A DNA stretch of 64,000 bases from Actinomycetes bacterium (lineage in GTDB: Bacteria; Actinomycetota; Acidimicrobiia; Acidimicrobiales; Microtrichaceae): NCBI GenBank assembly GCA_024222295.1, contig JAAEPF010000023.1:1-64000 (forward strand). Direction: 5' to 3'. The notes beneath the pieces were generated by a model. That model was not told the DNA's origin. It saw only the letters and a program-made list of their open reading frames with translations, and did not search any database. Made by a program: the position numbers and the translations under genes. Within the stretch, counting starts at the first letter, position 1; each line of letters opens with the position of its first letter. This document shows, in pieces, positions 36,380-45,263 of the stretch.

Positions 36380-37318
36380 TCAGACAGCCAGCAGGTCGCG
36401 GGCACCCGTGTCGCTCGACGGGTGACGCAGCTTCGACATCGCCCGGGCCTCGATCTGGCGGATGCGCTCCCGGGTGAGGTTGAAGTGCTCGCCGACCTCT
36501 TCGCGGGTGCGAGCCTCGCCACGGTCCAGTCCGAAGCGAAGTTTCAGGATCTCTCGCTCGCGCTCATCGAGCGGTGACAACAGCCTCGAGATCTCCTCGG
36601 GCAGCAGCTTGGTGGCGGCCACCTCAAAGGGTGACTCGACGCTGCGGTCCTCGACGACGTCACCGAGTTCGGCATCGCCGTCCTCACGGAGCGGCTCCGA
36701 CAGCGACAGCGGCTCGGCGGCGAAGCGCAGGGCCTCGGTCACCTTGTCCTCTGGCATCTCGACCTCGCGGCTCAGCTCGGCGAGGGTCGCCGGGCGGCCG
36801 AGCTTCAGCTCGAGGCGTGCCCGGGCCTTCTGCAAGCGGGCGAGCGTGTCGCCGGCGTGCACTGGCAGGCGGATCGTGCGGCCGGTGTTGGCGATGCCGC
36901 GCGTGATGGCCTGGCGGATCCACCAGGTCGCGTAGGTGGAGAACTTGAAGCCCTTTCGCCAGTCGAACTTCTCGACCGCGTGCATGAGGCCGAGGTTGCC
37001 CTCCTGAATGAGGTCCAGCAGCGGCAGCCCGGAGGCCTGGTACTTCTTGGCGATCGAGACGACGAGTCGCAGGTTCGACTGCACGAAACGACGCTCCGCC
37101 TCTTCGCCCTTGCGCGAGAGCCTGCGGAGCTCGCGGCGGCGGCCCGGAGCGATGCTGCGGCCCTTCTCCTCGATCTCGGCACGAGCCTCCGCACCGGCCT
37201 CGATGGCCTGGGCGAGCTCGACTTCGTCTTCCTTGGTGAGCAGTGCGTACTGCCCGATGTCGGTCAGGTAGAGCCGTACGAGATCTTCCTCGTCCCTCTC
37301 AACTCGGTCCTTGGCCAC
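36380..37318 (-). CDS. RNA polymerase sigma-70 factor (group 1/2, SigB/HrdB-like)
   Basis: A 312-residue sigma factor lacking the long N-terminal region 1.1. Region 1.2 is [26 protein letters not shown]; region 2 has [41 protein letters not shown] then [19 protein letters not shown], the -10 recognition helix; region 3 has [20 protein letters not shown]; region 4.2 has [28 protein letters not shown], the -35 helix. Such factors serve as principal or closely related alternative sigmas in actinobacteria; which one cannot be decided here. GTG 37318 is preceded by AGAGGTG. It is monocistronic, between a promoter-like region and a strong terminator. Confidence 0.92.
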   Translation of the reverse strand: MAKDRVERDEEDLVRLYLTDIGQYALLTKEDEVELAQAIEAGAEARAEIEEKGRSIAPGRRRELRRLSRKGEEAERRFVQSNLRLVVSIAKKYQASGLPLLDLIQEGNLGLMHAVEKFDWRKGFKFSTYATWWIRQAITRGIANTGRTIRLPVHAGDTLARLQKARARLELKLGRPATLAELSREVEMPEDKVTEALRFAAEPLSLSEPLREDGDAELGDVVEDRSVESPFEVAATKLLPEEISRLLSPLDEREREILKLRFGLDRGEARTREEVGEHFNLTRERIRQIEARAMSKLRHPSSDTGARDLLAV

Positions 37319-37402
37319 CGTTCACCTCTTCTTGGGCACCTGTTCAAGGGTGATTCGTGCGCTGGCACGAGTGCCTGTCAGGCCGGTGCGTGGTCCCGAC
37401 GG

Positions 37403-37430
37403 CATCTATCTACTGTACGGATGAAGTCAA
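37403..37430 (-). promoter_or_regulatory. Possible promoter of the sigma factor gene
   Basis: On the minus strand TTGACT (37430-37425) is followed after 16 bases by TAGATG, about 85 bases upstream of the start codon. The -35 fits well and the -10 poorly. The gap 37319-37672 otherwise holds no gene; it is locally AT-richer around 37400-37500. Confidence 0.3.
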
Positions 37431-37672
37431 GCCTTCCAAGTGAGTAAATCATCACGCCGTGTGGTGGTGTGTCGATACATCTCATGCATGACGAGAAGTG
37501 CGACCGGTGGTACGGCAGTGGGCTCCGATGGCTGACACAGCTGTACAACAGGCGCGAACCGCCGTGAATTCCCGTTTCGTGGCGCTCCGGGCGGGCAACC
37601 GAGCCCAGCTGGTCACACCCCGATGGACCGCCCGATCCACCGCCGGCTTCGCCAGATCTGCTGTGGCGCCTC

Positions 37673-38221
37673 TCAGGAACTGATCAGGTCCGCCAGCGAC
37701 ACCGCCGCAGACGAGCAGATTTCAGCGTTCCTGTCGCCTTGCAGGCACTCCCCCAACAGGCCCAACGCTTCCAGGGTCGCGCGCTGCAGGTCAGCAACAC
37801 AGATCGACAGCCACCTGAGTACTCCTCGGTCTGCTGCGTCAGCGCACAGTGCCAGATGGGCGCGATACCTCTCCGCCAGGGCGGGGCCTAGTGCGATCGA
37901 CCACAACGCGAGACGCTGCTCTGCGTCGGCCACCTCGACAGCCGATGCCAGAACCGGGGCCCAGCGCTTCGATGCGGCATCGGGCCGGGCCCGCACCGAG
38001 CGCGGTAGGCGCCGCTCCCACTGCTCGGCTCGCCAACCATGCTGGGCGGACTCGACCGCGAAGAATGACTGCAGCGCAGCCCCCGTGGAACCTGACGCAG
38101 CGTCAGCATCGGTGGACCACACCCCGGTCAGGCGGAACAGGGCCTCCTCGAGCTCGAGGTGTCCTGTCACGAGCGCAGCCGTGTCTTCGAGGGTCAAGTG
38201 CTTCGGAGGCGGCTGCTGCAC
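37673..38221 (-). CDS. Hypothetical helical protein, possibly ferritin-like
   Basis: A 182-residue, mostly alpha-helical soluble protein of unknown function. HLELEEALFRLTGVW, SFFAVESAQHGWRAEQWERRLP and LWSIALGPALAERYRAHL suggest a helical bundle, and the E-x-x-x-x-x-L and Q-H-x-W-R-A-E-x-W patterns recall ferritin-like proteins, but a full set of carboxylate metal ligands is not clear. It starts with ATG 38221 and is divergent from a MarR regulator 120 bases away, which might control it. Confidence 0.55.
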   Translation of the reverse strand: MQQPPPKHLTLEDTAALVTGHLELEEALFRLTGVWSTDADAASGSTGAALQSFFAVESAQHGWRAEQWERRLPRSVRARPDAASKRWAPVLASAVEVADAEQRLALWSIALGPALAERYRAHLALCADAADRGVLRWLSICVADLQRATLEALGLLGECLQGDRNAEICSSAAVSLADLISS

Positions 38222-38291
38222 GGCCCAAGACTAGGCCGAGGGTTCAGGTCGGCTGCGGTGGGGCATAATGTCGTTGCAGCGCGCGGGAATC

Positions 38292-38312
38292 AACCATCAC
38301 ATGAGTGTGGTT
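38292..38312. promoter_or_regulatory. Imperfect inverted repeat upstream of the MarR gene
   Basis: AACCATCAC and GTGTGGTT flank ATGA, a palindrome with one bulged base, about 30 bases upstream of the MarR start codon and within the divergent gap. This is the usual place for a MarR autoregulatory operator. GCATAAT near 38273-38279 could be a -10 element. Both are inference. Confidence 0.4.
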
Positions 38313-38341
38313 CCACTGTGGTTAAGAGCGGAGGACCGACA

Positions 38342-38821
38342 ATGACTGATCAAACTGGGAATGCCTGGCCGGCACTGCTGGACGCGCAGGGTCGTATCGC
38401 CGACCGACTGGACCGTGACCTGATTGACCAAGCCGACATCACGTTGGCCGAGTTCGAGGTCCTGGACCACCTTGCCGGCAGCGCGGAGCACACGGTTCGA
38501 ATGAACGAGCTGGCGGAACACGTGCGCCTGTCCCCCAGCGGGCTCACGCGCCGCTTCGACACACTCGTGCGCCGCGGGTGGGTTACGAGGGAGCCTTGCG
38601 ACGATGATCGCCGAGGCATCAACGCGCGGCTGACCACTGACGGGCTCGCGAAGCACGCGTTGGCCGTCGGCGTCCACGATGCCGGCGTGTCGACCTACAT
38701 GCTCGACAACCTCGACGAGCACGAGGCCGAGTGCCTCACCCGGGTACTCGGCCGGCTCGGTGAACTGAACACGATCAAGCGGGGAGCGCGGGTCACCGAG
38801 GGCGCGACCGCGTCCGGCTGA
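38342..38821 (+). CDS. MarR family transcriptional regulator
   Basis: A 159-residue winged-helix regulator. The fold is ITLAEFEVLDHLAG, then the recognition region MNELAEHVRLSPSGLTRRFDTLVRRGWV, then the wing EPCDDDRRGINARLTTDGLAKH, containing the DxRG motif. A dimerisation helix closes the protein. A good ribosome site, GGAGG, precedes ATG 38342. It faces the helical hypothetical gene divergently with an inverted repeat between them, so autoregulation and control of that gene are plausible. The ligand is unknown. Confidence 0.88.
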   Translation: MTDQTGNAWPALLDAQGRIADRLDRDLIDQADITLAEFEVLDHLAGSAEHTVRMNELAEHVRLSPSGLTRRFDTLVRRGWVTREPCDDDRRGINARLTTDGLAKHALAVGVHDAGVSTYMLDNLDEHEAECLTRVLGRLGELNTIKRGARVTEGATASG

Positions 38822-38850
38822 GCAGGTAGTACCCGCTGACCCGGCAGTGG

Positions 38851-40602
38851 TCAGCCGCGCGGTCGGTACGCGTTCGTGATCGGCAGCCGCCTGTCGCGGC
38901 CGAAAGCCTTTTCCGATACGCGCAACCCCGGCGGCGACTGCCTCCGCTTGTACTCCGCCAGGTCGACCAGTCGGGCAATCCGTGACACCAGGTCAGGATC
39001 ATGGCCTGCAGCCACCAACTGCTCTGCGGTCATGTCCGCGTCGACGTAGTCCTCGATCAGCGGATCCAGGACCTCGTAGGGCGGCAGGCTCTGGTCATCG
39101 GTCTGGTCGGGGCGCAGCTCCGCAGATGGCGCCTTGTCCAGGATCGACTCCGGGATCCACTCCCCCGCCTCCGTCGAGTTGCGCCAGCGACACAGCTCGT
39201 AGACGCTCAGCTTGGGCAGGTCCTTGATGACCGCCAACCCACCCGCCGAGTCGCCATAGAGAGTGGAGTAGCCCACCGCGGTCTCGCTCTTGTTGCCGGT
39301 GGTGAGCACCAGCCAACCGAACTTGTTGGACAAGGCCATCAACAACACGCCACGGATGCGTGATTGCAGGTTCTCCTCGGCCAGCCCTTCCTCGAGGCCC
39401 GCAAAGGAATCGGACAACATCTCCGTGAACGCTGCATGCGCCGGCTCGATCGCAATGGTGCGGCTCTGCACCCCGAGGTTGGCCGCCAGCGCCTCGGCAT
39501 CGAGCACCGAGTGGTCACTCGAGTGGCGCGAGGGCATCAACACGACGTGGGTTCGCCGGGCACCGACTGCATCCGCAGCGATTGCCGCCACGAGCGCGGA
39601 GTCGACACCGCCGGACAGGCCCACGACAACATCGGTGAACCCGTTCTTGTGCACGTAGTCCCTCGTGCCGAGGCACAGCGCCGACCAGAGCTCCTCAGGC
39701 CCCATTGGCGAGTACGCAACCGCGCCGGCGGCGCCCGATGACACGACCCCTGGGACCTCGACCCCGGCCGGCTCCCCGCCCAGCTCGATCACGGTGCCGG
39801 CGACCCTTCGCGGTGGCGCCACGGGCACATCGGCCAGGACGAAGTCCTCACTGAAGCGCGCTGCGCGGCACACCAGACCGTCTGTGCCCACGACCATGGA
39901 CCCACCGTCGAACACCAGCTCGTCCTGGCCGCCGACCTGGTTGACGTAGGCCACCGGTACACCGCTCTCCGCAACCCGCGCCCCCAGAGTGGCGAACCGG
40001 AGCTCCTGCTTGTCGGCACGAAACGGCGAGGCGTTGATGTTCAGCACCAGACGCGCTCCATGGTCGGCGGCGGCGACCGCCGGGCCACCTTGCACCCACA
40101 CGTCCTCGCAGACGGTGACCGCCACGACGATCCCGCGCACCGAATAGAGCGCCTGGGACGGCGGGCCCGGGTCGAAGTAGCGCCTCTCGTCGAACACGCC
40201 GTAGTTGGGCAGCGCCTGTTTCCGGTAGCTGCCGACGATCCGGCCGCCGTGCAGCACCGCCGCGGCGTTCCATGGACCGTCGAGCGCATCGTGGGGATCT
40301 GCCCCGGGATGTCGGGTGCCCTCCACCCACCCGACCACCGCTGCGCACCGGCCGGTGACGGAGGAGGCGAGCTCCCGGAGCTGGGTCGCGGCATCGGCAA
40401 CGAAGCCGGGCTTCAGCAACAGGTCCTCGGGTGGATAACCCGTGATGGCCAGCTCGGGGAACAGCGCCACGTCGGCCCCCGCGGCCTCGGCGCGCGCGTA
40501 CGCCTCGAGGATGGCGGCAGCGTTGGCCTCCAGCGCACCCACCGCGGTGTTGATCTGGCAGAGTGCCACCCGCAGGGTCGCGGGATCGGGAGCATCGGAC
40601 AC
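38851..40602 (-). CDS. nadE: Glutamine-dependent NAD+ synthetase
   Basis: Makes NAD+ from deamido-NAD+ using glutamine nitrogen. The 583-residue protein joins an N-terminal nitrilase-type glutaminase (catalytic Glu in LFPELAITGYPPEDLL, Lys in SYRKQALPNYGVFDE, Cys in VVAVTVCEDVWVQ) to a synthetase domain with the PP-loop VVGLSGGVDSALVAAIA near residue 320 and GNKSETAVGYSTLYGD. The C-terminal RQSPPGLRVSEKAFGRDRRLPITN is also conserved. It ends at 38851, convergent with the MarR gene. ATG 40602 is the only start near the first strand. Beside two glutamine synthetases, it fits a nitrogen-linked neighbourhood, though synteny alone proves nothing. Confidence 0.95.
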   Translation of the reverse strand: MSDAPDPATLRVALCQINTAVGALEANAAAILEAYARAEAAGADVALFPELAITGYPPEDLLLKPGFVADAATQLRELASSVTGRCAAVVGWVEGTRHPGADPHDALDGPWNAAAVLHGGRIVGSYRKQALPNYGVFDERRYFDPGPPSQALYSVRGIVVAVTVCEDVWVQGGPAVAAADHGARLVLNINASPFRADKQELRFATLGARVAESGVPVAYVNQVGGQDELVFDGGSMVVGTDGLVCRAARFSEDFVLADVPVAPPRRVAGTVIELGGEPAGVEVPGVVSSGAAGAVAYSPMGPEELWSALCLGTRDYVHKNGFTDVVVGLSGGVDSALVAAIAADAVGARRTHVVLMPSRHSSDHSVLDAEALAANLGVQSRTIAIEPAHAAFTEMLSDSFAGLEEGLAEENLQSRIRGVLLMALSNKFGWLVLTTGNKSETAVGYSTLYGDSAGGLAVIKDLPKLSVYELCRWRNSTEAGEWIPESILDKAPSAELRPDQTDDQSLPPYEVLDPLIEDYVDADMTAEQLVAAGHDPDLVSRIARLVDLAEYKRRQSPPGLRVSEKAFGRDRRLPITNAYRPRG

Positions 40603-40622
40603 CGGATCAGCCTACAGACGCG

Positions 40623-40650
40623 CCGGTGGGGGCCCGAAGGCCCCCACCGG
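40623..40650 (-). terminator. Hairpin terminator after the GSII gene
   Basis: CCGGTGGGGGCC, loop CGAA, and GGCCCCCACCGG form a perfect 12-base stem 21 bases past the glutamine synthetase II stop on the minus strand. No T-run follows, common in GC-rich actinobacteria. It separates glnII from nadE. Confidence 0.75.
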
Positions 40651-40671
40651 ATGCATCTCGGTCTGTCTGGA

Positions 40672-41691
40672 TCAGGCCGGGTCGATGACCGAGCAGATCG
40701 TCTCGGTGATGAGCTTCGACACGACGTAGGGGTCGCAGTTGGCGCTGGGGCGACGGTCTTCGATGTAGCCCTTCTTGTCCTGCGCGACCTGCCACGGGAT
40801 CCGGATCGAGGCTCCACGGTCGGACACGCCGTAGCGGAACTCCGAGAAGTGGGCGGTCTCGTGCTGGCCCGTGAGCCGGTCCTCGTTGCCGTGGCCGTAG
40901 CCGTCCAGGTGGCGCTCGAGTGCGTCCTCGGAGCCCATGGCCTCACAGGCGGCGATGATCGCGTCGTAGTCCTCGCGCATGAGGTTGGTCGAGAAGTTGG
41001 TGTGGCAGCCTGCACCGTTCCAGTCGCCCTTGATCGGCTTGGCCGAGATCGAGGCGTTGACGCCGAAGTCCTCGGCGATGCGGTACAGCAGGTAGCGGGC
41101 CATCCACATCTGGTCGCCGACCTCGAGGGTGCCGGACGGCCCGATCTGGTACTCCCACTGGCCGAGCATCACCTCGGCGTTGGTGCCGGAGATGTCGAGC
41201 CCCGCGCTCATGCAAGCGGTCGTGTGGGCCTCGACGATGTCGCGGCCGGCGATCTCCACGGCACCCACACCGCAGTAGTACGGGCCTTGGGGAGCGGGGT
41301 AGTAGTACCCCTCGACGGGCCAACCAAGCGGGCGGCCTTCCTCAAAGAACGTGTACTCCTGCTCCATTCCGAACCATGGGTCGTGCGCCGCGTACTTCTC
41401 GGCGACGGCCGCGCACGCAGCGCGGGTGTTGGTGGGATGGGGCTCCATCGTGCCGGGAAGCAGCACCTCGCAGAGCACCAAAACGTCGTCGCCACCGCGC
41501 AGCGGGTCGTGACACTGGAACACGGGCTGCAGCACACAGTCCGAGTTCTCACCGGGTGCCTGGTTGGTGGACGAGCCGTCGAAGCCCCAGATGCCGGGCT
41601 CCTTGCCGTCTTCGTAGATCCTGGTCTTGGAACGCATGAGCGGCACGGGATCCGTGCCGTCGATCCAGATGTATTCAGCCCTGTAAGCCAC
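40672..41691 (-). CDS. glnII: Glutamine synthetase type II (eukaryote-like GSII)
   Basis: Forms glutamine from glutamate, ammonia and ATP. The 339-residue protein has the GSII hallmarks: YIWIDGTDPVPLMRSKTR, WGFDGSSTNQAPGENSDC, WFGMEQEYTFFEEGRPLGWP, GTNAEVMLGQWEYQIGP, the NxxG loop GDWNGAGCHTNFSTNLMR and RIPWQVAQDKKGYIEDRRPSANCDPY. GSII is an octamer or decamer, not controlled by adenylylation, and in bacteria is known from streptomycetes, Frankia and rhizobia. GTG 41691 is preceded by AAAGGTGA; a GTG three codons upstream is less likely. It is divergent from a type I enzyme 354 bases away and probably controlled by the nearby GlnR-like regulator. Confidence 0.95.
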   Translation of the reverse strand: MAYRAEYIWIDGTDPVPLMRSKTRIYEDGKEPGIWGFDGSSTNQAPGENSDCVLQPVFQCHDPLRGGDDVLVLCEVLLPGTMEPHPTNTRAACAAVAEKYAAHDPWFGMEQEYTFFEEGRPLGWPVEGYYYPAPQGPYYCGVGAVEIAGRDIVEAHTTACMSAGLDISGTNAEVMLGQWEYQIGPSGTLEVGDQMWMARYLLYRIAEDFGVNASISAKPIKGDWNGAGCHTNFSTNLMREDYDAIIAACEAMGSEDALERHLDGYGHGNEDRLTGQHETAHFSEFRYGVSDRGASIRIPWQVAQDKKGYIEDRRPSANCDPYVVSKLITETICSVIDPA

Positions 41692-41834
41692 TGGCTTCAC
41701 CTTTTCTGCTTCGTGGCCCTGCCGTGGCAGGACCGGCCCGATCTTGAGAGGTTTCCACGCCGAGGCACTCGCGTGCACAACGACGTGACCCTCAGAGGTT
41801 GGTCCGCCGCAATTTCTGACCCGTTGCCCAATTG

Positions 41835-41850
41835 TTAACGGCGTGTGAAC
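41835..41850. promoter_or_regulatory. Possible GlnR-type half-site pair in the divergent GS gap
   Basis: TTAAC-GGCGTG-TGAAC keeps the AC-N9-AC spacing of actinobacterial GlnR boxes (gTnAC-n6-GaAAC), with the flanking bases partly mismatched. It lies between the divergent glnII and glnA-like genes and near a GlnR-like gene. The rest of 41692-42045 shows GAGAGGTTTCCACG at 41747 and no coding gene. One weak site is not proof. Confidence 0.35.
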
Positions 41851-42045
41851 TGACCGACTGCCATCCACCGCGCGATTCCCGCTTTCGCCGCCGCCATGGG
41901 CGTCCTGTCGGGCAAGCCGCCTGCTCGAGCATCGAACAGGGGGCGGCCGGCAACCACGGGGCCGGCGATGAGATCCTGGATGGACGGTGCCAAGATGGAT
42001 GCGGCCCGCTCGCCCCGGCGAGCCTGGATCCCCCCGGAGAGTCCG

Positions 42046-43371
42046 ATGCAACAAAGACAGGACTACGTGCTGCGCATGGTCGAGGAACGCCGTGTGCGCC
42101 TCGTGCGTCTCTGGTTCACCGACGTGGTCGGCCAGCTCAAGTCGGTGGCGATCTCACCTGTGGAACTCGAGTCTGCCTTCGAGGAGGGAGTGCAGTTCGA
42201 CGGCTCCGCGATCGACGGGTTCAGCCGCGTGCAGGAGAGCGACGTGCTGGCCCGGCCCGACCCCAACTCGTTCCAGCTGATGGGCGCCGACGACGACGAG
42301 ATCACCGCCAGGATCTTCTGTGACATCGCCAACCTCGACGGCACACCCTTTGAGGGAGACCCGCGACAGGTGCTCCGCCGCAACCTGGCCGCAGCCGCAG
42401 ACGCCGGTTTCGAGTTCATGTGCGCTCCCGAAGTCGAGTTCTTCTACCTAGCCGCGCCGGAGCCCGGTGCGGCTCCCAGTCCGCTCGACCAGGCGAGCTA
42501 CTTCGACCTGACCGTGGTGGACGAGAACAGTCACATCCGCCGCCGCACGATCCAGCGGCTCGAAGCGACGGGAATTCCCGTCGAGTACTCCTTTCACGAG
42601 GACGCTCCGTCCCAGCACGAGATCGACCTGCGCTACAGCGATGCCCTGGCCATGGCCGACAATGTGATGGCCCTGCGCATGATCGTGCGCGAGGTTGCAA
42701 TGGCCTCCGGCGTGCACGCCACCTTCATGCCCAAGCCGATGGAGGGCGTCCAGGGCTCGGGGATGCACACCCACCTGTCACTGTGGTCAGCCGACGCCAA
42801 CGCGTTCCATGACCCCGACGTGCCGGACGGCCTCAGCGAGGTGGCCCGCAGCTTCATAGCCGGAGTGCTCGCCCACGCCCCCGAACTCACCGCCGTCACC
42901 AACCAGCTGGTGAACTCCTACAAGCGCCTGGTCGCCGGGTTCGAGGCGCCGGTCAACATCTCGTGGGCCCACAACGACCGCAGCGCGCTCGTGCGCGTTC
43001 CGGTACCCAAACGCGGCAAGGAAAGGGAGGGCACGCGCGTGGAGTACCGGGCGCTCGACCCGGCCTGCAATCCCTACCTCGCCTTCTCGGTGCTTCTCGC
43101 AGCCGGTCTGAAGGGCATCGCCGAGGGCTACGAGCTCGGGCCCGAATCCACCGCCGTGCTGTCACAGGAAGCCGAGCGGCCGGGCACTCCGGGCCTGCTG
43201 CCCGCCAACCTCGCCGAGGCGCTCGACCAGATGGAGCGCTCCGAGTTGGTCCGCTCCGCTCTCGGCGAACACATCTTCGAGTGGTTCCTGCGCAACAAGC
43301 GCGCCGAATGGAGCGCCTACCGCACGCACGTGTCGACCTTCGAGCTGGACCGCTACCTGCGGGCCTGGTGA
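42046..43371 (+). CDS. glnA: Glutamine synthetase type I without adenylylation site
   Basis: A 441-residue GSI-fold enzyme. LWFTDVVGQLKSVAI and GVQFDGSAIDGFSRVQESD are the N-terminal barrel signatures; CAPEVEFFYLA, HEDAPSQHEIDLRYSDAL, HATFMPKPMEGVQGSGMHTHLSL and NSYKRLVAGFEAPVNISWAHNDRSALVRVP supply metal, glutamate and ATP ligands. The NLYDLPP loop with the adenylylated tyrosine is missing, and the length fits the GSI-alpha type. ATG 42046 is set by GGAGAG seven bases upstream. A GlnR-like regulator follows after one base, so these two form an operon. Glutamine synthesis is likely, but some paralogs act on polyamines or ethanolamine. Confidence 0.9.
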   Translation: MQQRQDYVLRMVEERRVRLVRLWFTDVVGQLKSVAISPVELESAFEEGVQFDGSAIDGFSRVQESDVLARPDPNSFQLMGADDDEITARIFCDIANLDGTPFEGDPRQVLRRNLAAAADAGFEFMCAPEVEFFYLAAPEPGAAPSPLDQASYFDLTVVDENSHIRRRTIQRLEATGIPVEYSFHEDAPSQHEIDLRYSDALAMADNVMALRMIVREVAMASGVHATFMPKPMEGVQGSGMHTHLSLWSADANAFHDPDVPDGLSEVARSFIAGVLAHAPELTAVTNQLVNSYKRLVAGFEAPVNISWAHNDRSALVRVPVPKRGKEREGTRVEYRALDPACNPYLAFSVLLAAGLKGIAEGYELGPESTAVLSQEAERPGTPGLLPANLAEALDQMERSELVRSALGEHIFEWFLRNKRAEWSAYRTHVSTFELDRYLRAW

Positions 43372-43372
43372 C

Positions 43373-44044
43373 ATGCAGCCCGTACTCATCTGGCCCGACC
43401 CTGCACCGCCGGACGTCGTCCGCGTGCTCGACCTCTCCGGCATCGACTGGGAGACCGTGACCGACGATGCCGACACGAGGAAGGGAGTCTGGTCCGCAGC
43501 CATCGTGAACTGTGAGGAACAACCGGCAACGGCGTACGCCATGGCTGCACAGCTGCGCCGCGGCGACCTGTCCGTGGGGCCGGTTCTGCTCCTTGTGCGG
43601 GGCTCACAGCTCGGAGACCTCGAGGATCGCCACGATGCCTTCGACGACTTCTGCGTGGTGCCCGCACACCCGGCCGAGCTCGAGGCGCGTGTGCGCCACC
43701 TGCTCGCCTCCGAAGGCGGCTTCGAGCTGCCCCCCGAGGTGATCACCTACGAGTCACTCGAGCTCAACCTGGAGACCTACCAGGCTTCGATCGACGGTCG
43801 CCCACTGGACCTCACCTACATGGAGTACGAACTGTTGAAGTTCCTCGCGGGCAATCCCGGGCGCGTCTTCACACGCGAAGTGCTGTTGAGCCGTGTATGG
43901 GGCTACGAGTACTACGGGGGTGCGCGCACGGTCGACGTGCATGTACGCCGCCTGCGCGCCAAGTTGGGCGAGCAGCACGCTGCGCTAATCCAGACGGTCC
44001 GCTCGGTGGGCTACAAGTTCGGCGAGTCGCGCTGGGGCAGCTGA
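43373..44044 (+). CDS. glnR: GlnR-like orphan response regulator (OmpR-type DNA binding)
   Basis: A 223-residue regulator with an atypical receiver and a C-terminal winged helix. The receiver (residues 1-110) lacks the phospho-Asp: the usual position reads AAIVNCEE, as in GlnR-type regulators that dimerise without phosphorylation. The DNA-binding domain is typical: LDLTYMEYELLKFLAGNPGRVFTREVLLSRVWGYEYYGGARTVDVHVRRLRAKLG and TVRSVGYKF. GlnR controls nitrogen assimilation in actinobacteria, and its position right after a glutamine synthetase, itself divergent from another, makes that role the most likely. The N-terminus is only weakly GlnR-like, so the symbol is provisional. Confidence 0.7.
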   Translation: MQPVLIWPDPAPPDVVRVLDLSGIDWETVTDDADTRKGVWSAAIVNCEEQPATAYAMAAQLRRGDLSVGPVLLLVRGSQLGDLEDRHDAFDDFCVVPAHPAELEARVRHLLASEGGFELPPEVITYESLELNLETYQASIDGRPLDLTYMEYELLKFLAGNPGRVFTREVLLSRVWGYEYYGGARTVDVHVRRLRAKLGEQHAALIQTVRSVGYKFGESRWGS

Positions 44045-44048
44045 CCTG

Positions 44049-45263
44049 ATGGACTCGGGCCTGGCGGTCGACGCCGCAGTTCTCGTCGGGTCCCTGCTGT
44101 TGGTGATCGGGGCTGCGCTGTCAGGAGCGGCCGACCGCTTTCGCACGCCCGGTCTGCTGCTCTTCCTGGTGCTCGGAATGGTGGTGGGCGACGACGGCCT
44201 GGGGCTGATCAGTTTCGATGACCCCGGACTGGCGCAGACCCTCGGTGTTGTCGCCCTGATCGTCATCCTCTTCGAGGGCGGCCTGTCGACGTCGCTCGAC
44301 GAAGCCCGCCCGGTTGCCGCGCCCGCGCTGCTGTTGGCCACCGTGGGGGTGCTGGTGACGGCCGCTGTGGTGGCCGGCGCCGTGATGGTCTTCGCCGACG
44401 TCGGGACGACCACCGCACTGCTGATCGGAGCGGTGGTCGCCTCGACCGATGCGGCGGCCGTGTTCGCAGTGCTGCGCAAGGCGCCGGTGCCGCGACGGTT
44501 GGCCCTGATGCTGGAGACCGAGTCAGGCGCCAACGATCCGATGGCAGTGCTGCTGACCGTGGGAATCCTGGCCTCGTGGGAAGGCGACCCGACCACCGCT
44601 GACTGGATCGCATTCGGGTTGCGCCAGCTCGTCGGGGGCGTGGTGATCGGCATAGCCGTGGGTTGGCTGGCCGCCGCGGTGCTGCGTCGGCTGAGCACGG
44701 ATGACAACGTCCTCGCCCCTGTGCTCGCACTCGGTGGAGCGGGGCTGGCCTACGGGCTGGGCACGCTGGTGGGAGCCTCCGGCTTCCTGGCGGTCTACCT
44801 CGCGGGCCTGATGGTTGCGACCGCGGCCCCATCGAAGCGTCGCGTCGTGGCCCGATTCCACGAGGCGATGGCGGCCATGGCCCAGATCGGGCTTTTCCTG
44901 ATGCTCGGACTGCTGGTGTTCCCCTCGCAGCTGCCGGGCGTGCTCGGCATCGGCGTGGTGATCGCCGCCGCCCTGATCCTGGTCGCCCGCCCCCTGGCGA
45001 TCGCGCTCTGCCTGCCGTGGTTCGGCCTCGGAGTGCGGTCGAACGTGTTCGTGGCCTGGGCAGGCCTGCGCGGTGCAGTTCCGATCGTGCTGGCCACGTT
45101 CCCGCTGACCGCGGGCTACCCGGAGGGCGACACGGTGTTCAACGCGGTGTTCTTCGTGGTGCTGGCATCGGCCACGGTGCAGGGACTCACGATCGGGCCC
45201 GTAGCGGGCAAGCTCGGCCTGTCGGGTGAGCGAGACGTGCTGTCGAGCGACTCAGACCTGTAG
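44049..45263 (+). CDS. CPA1 cation/proton antiporter
   Basis: A 404-residue membrane protein with 12-13 helices, family CPA1 (NhaP/CvrA-like). ALIVILFEGGLSTSLDEARP is the TM3 motif, and IGAVVASTDAAAVFAVLRK carries the ion-binding TDA motif in place of the ND pair. LETESGANDPMAVLLTVGIL is the ESxxND signature, and VFVAWAGLRGAVPIVLATFPL is the C-terminal WxGLRGAxP motif. It lacks the cytoplasmic TrkA-C domains of CvrA proteins. It probably exchanges Na+ or K+ for H+. ATG 44049 is four bases after the regulator stop. Its last twelve bases overlap the convergent 54-residue membrane protein gene. Confidence 0.9.
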   Translation: MDSGLAVDAAVLVGSLLLVIGAALSGAADRFRTPGLLLFLVLGMVVGDDGLGLISFDDPGLAQTLGVVALIVILFEGGLSTSLDEARPVAAPALLLATVGVLVTAAVVAGAVMVFADVGTTTALLIGAVVASTDAAAVFAVLRKAPVPRRLALMLETESGANDPMAVLLTVGILASWEGDPTTADWIAFGLRQLVGGVVIGIAVGWLAAAVLRRLSTDDNVLAPVLALGGAGLAYGLGTLVGASGFLAVYLAGLMVATAAPSKRRVVARFHEAMAAMAQIGLFLMLGLLVFPSQLPGVLGIGVVIAAALILVARPLAIALCLPWFGLGVRSNVFVAWAGLRGAVPIVLATFPLTAGYPEGDTVFNAVFFVVLASATVQGLTIGPVAGKLGLSGERDVLSSDSDL

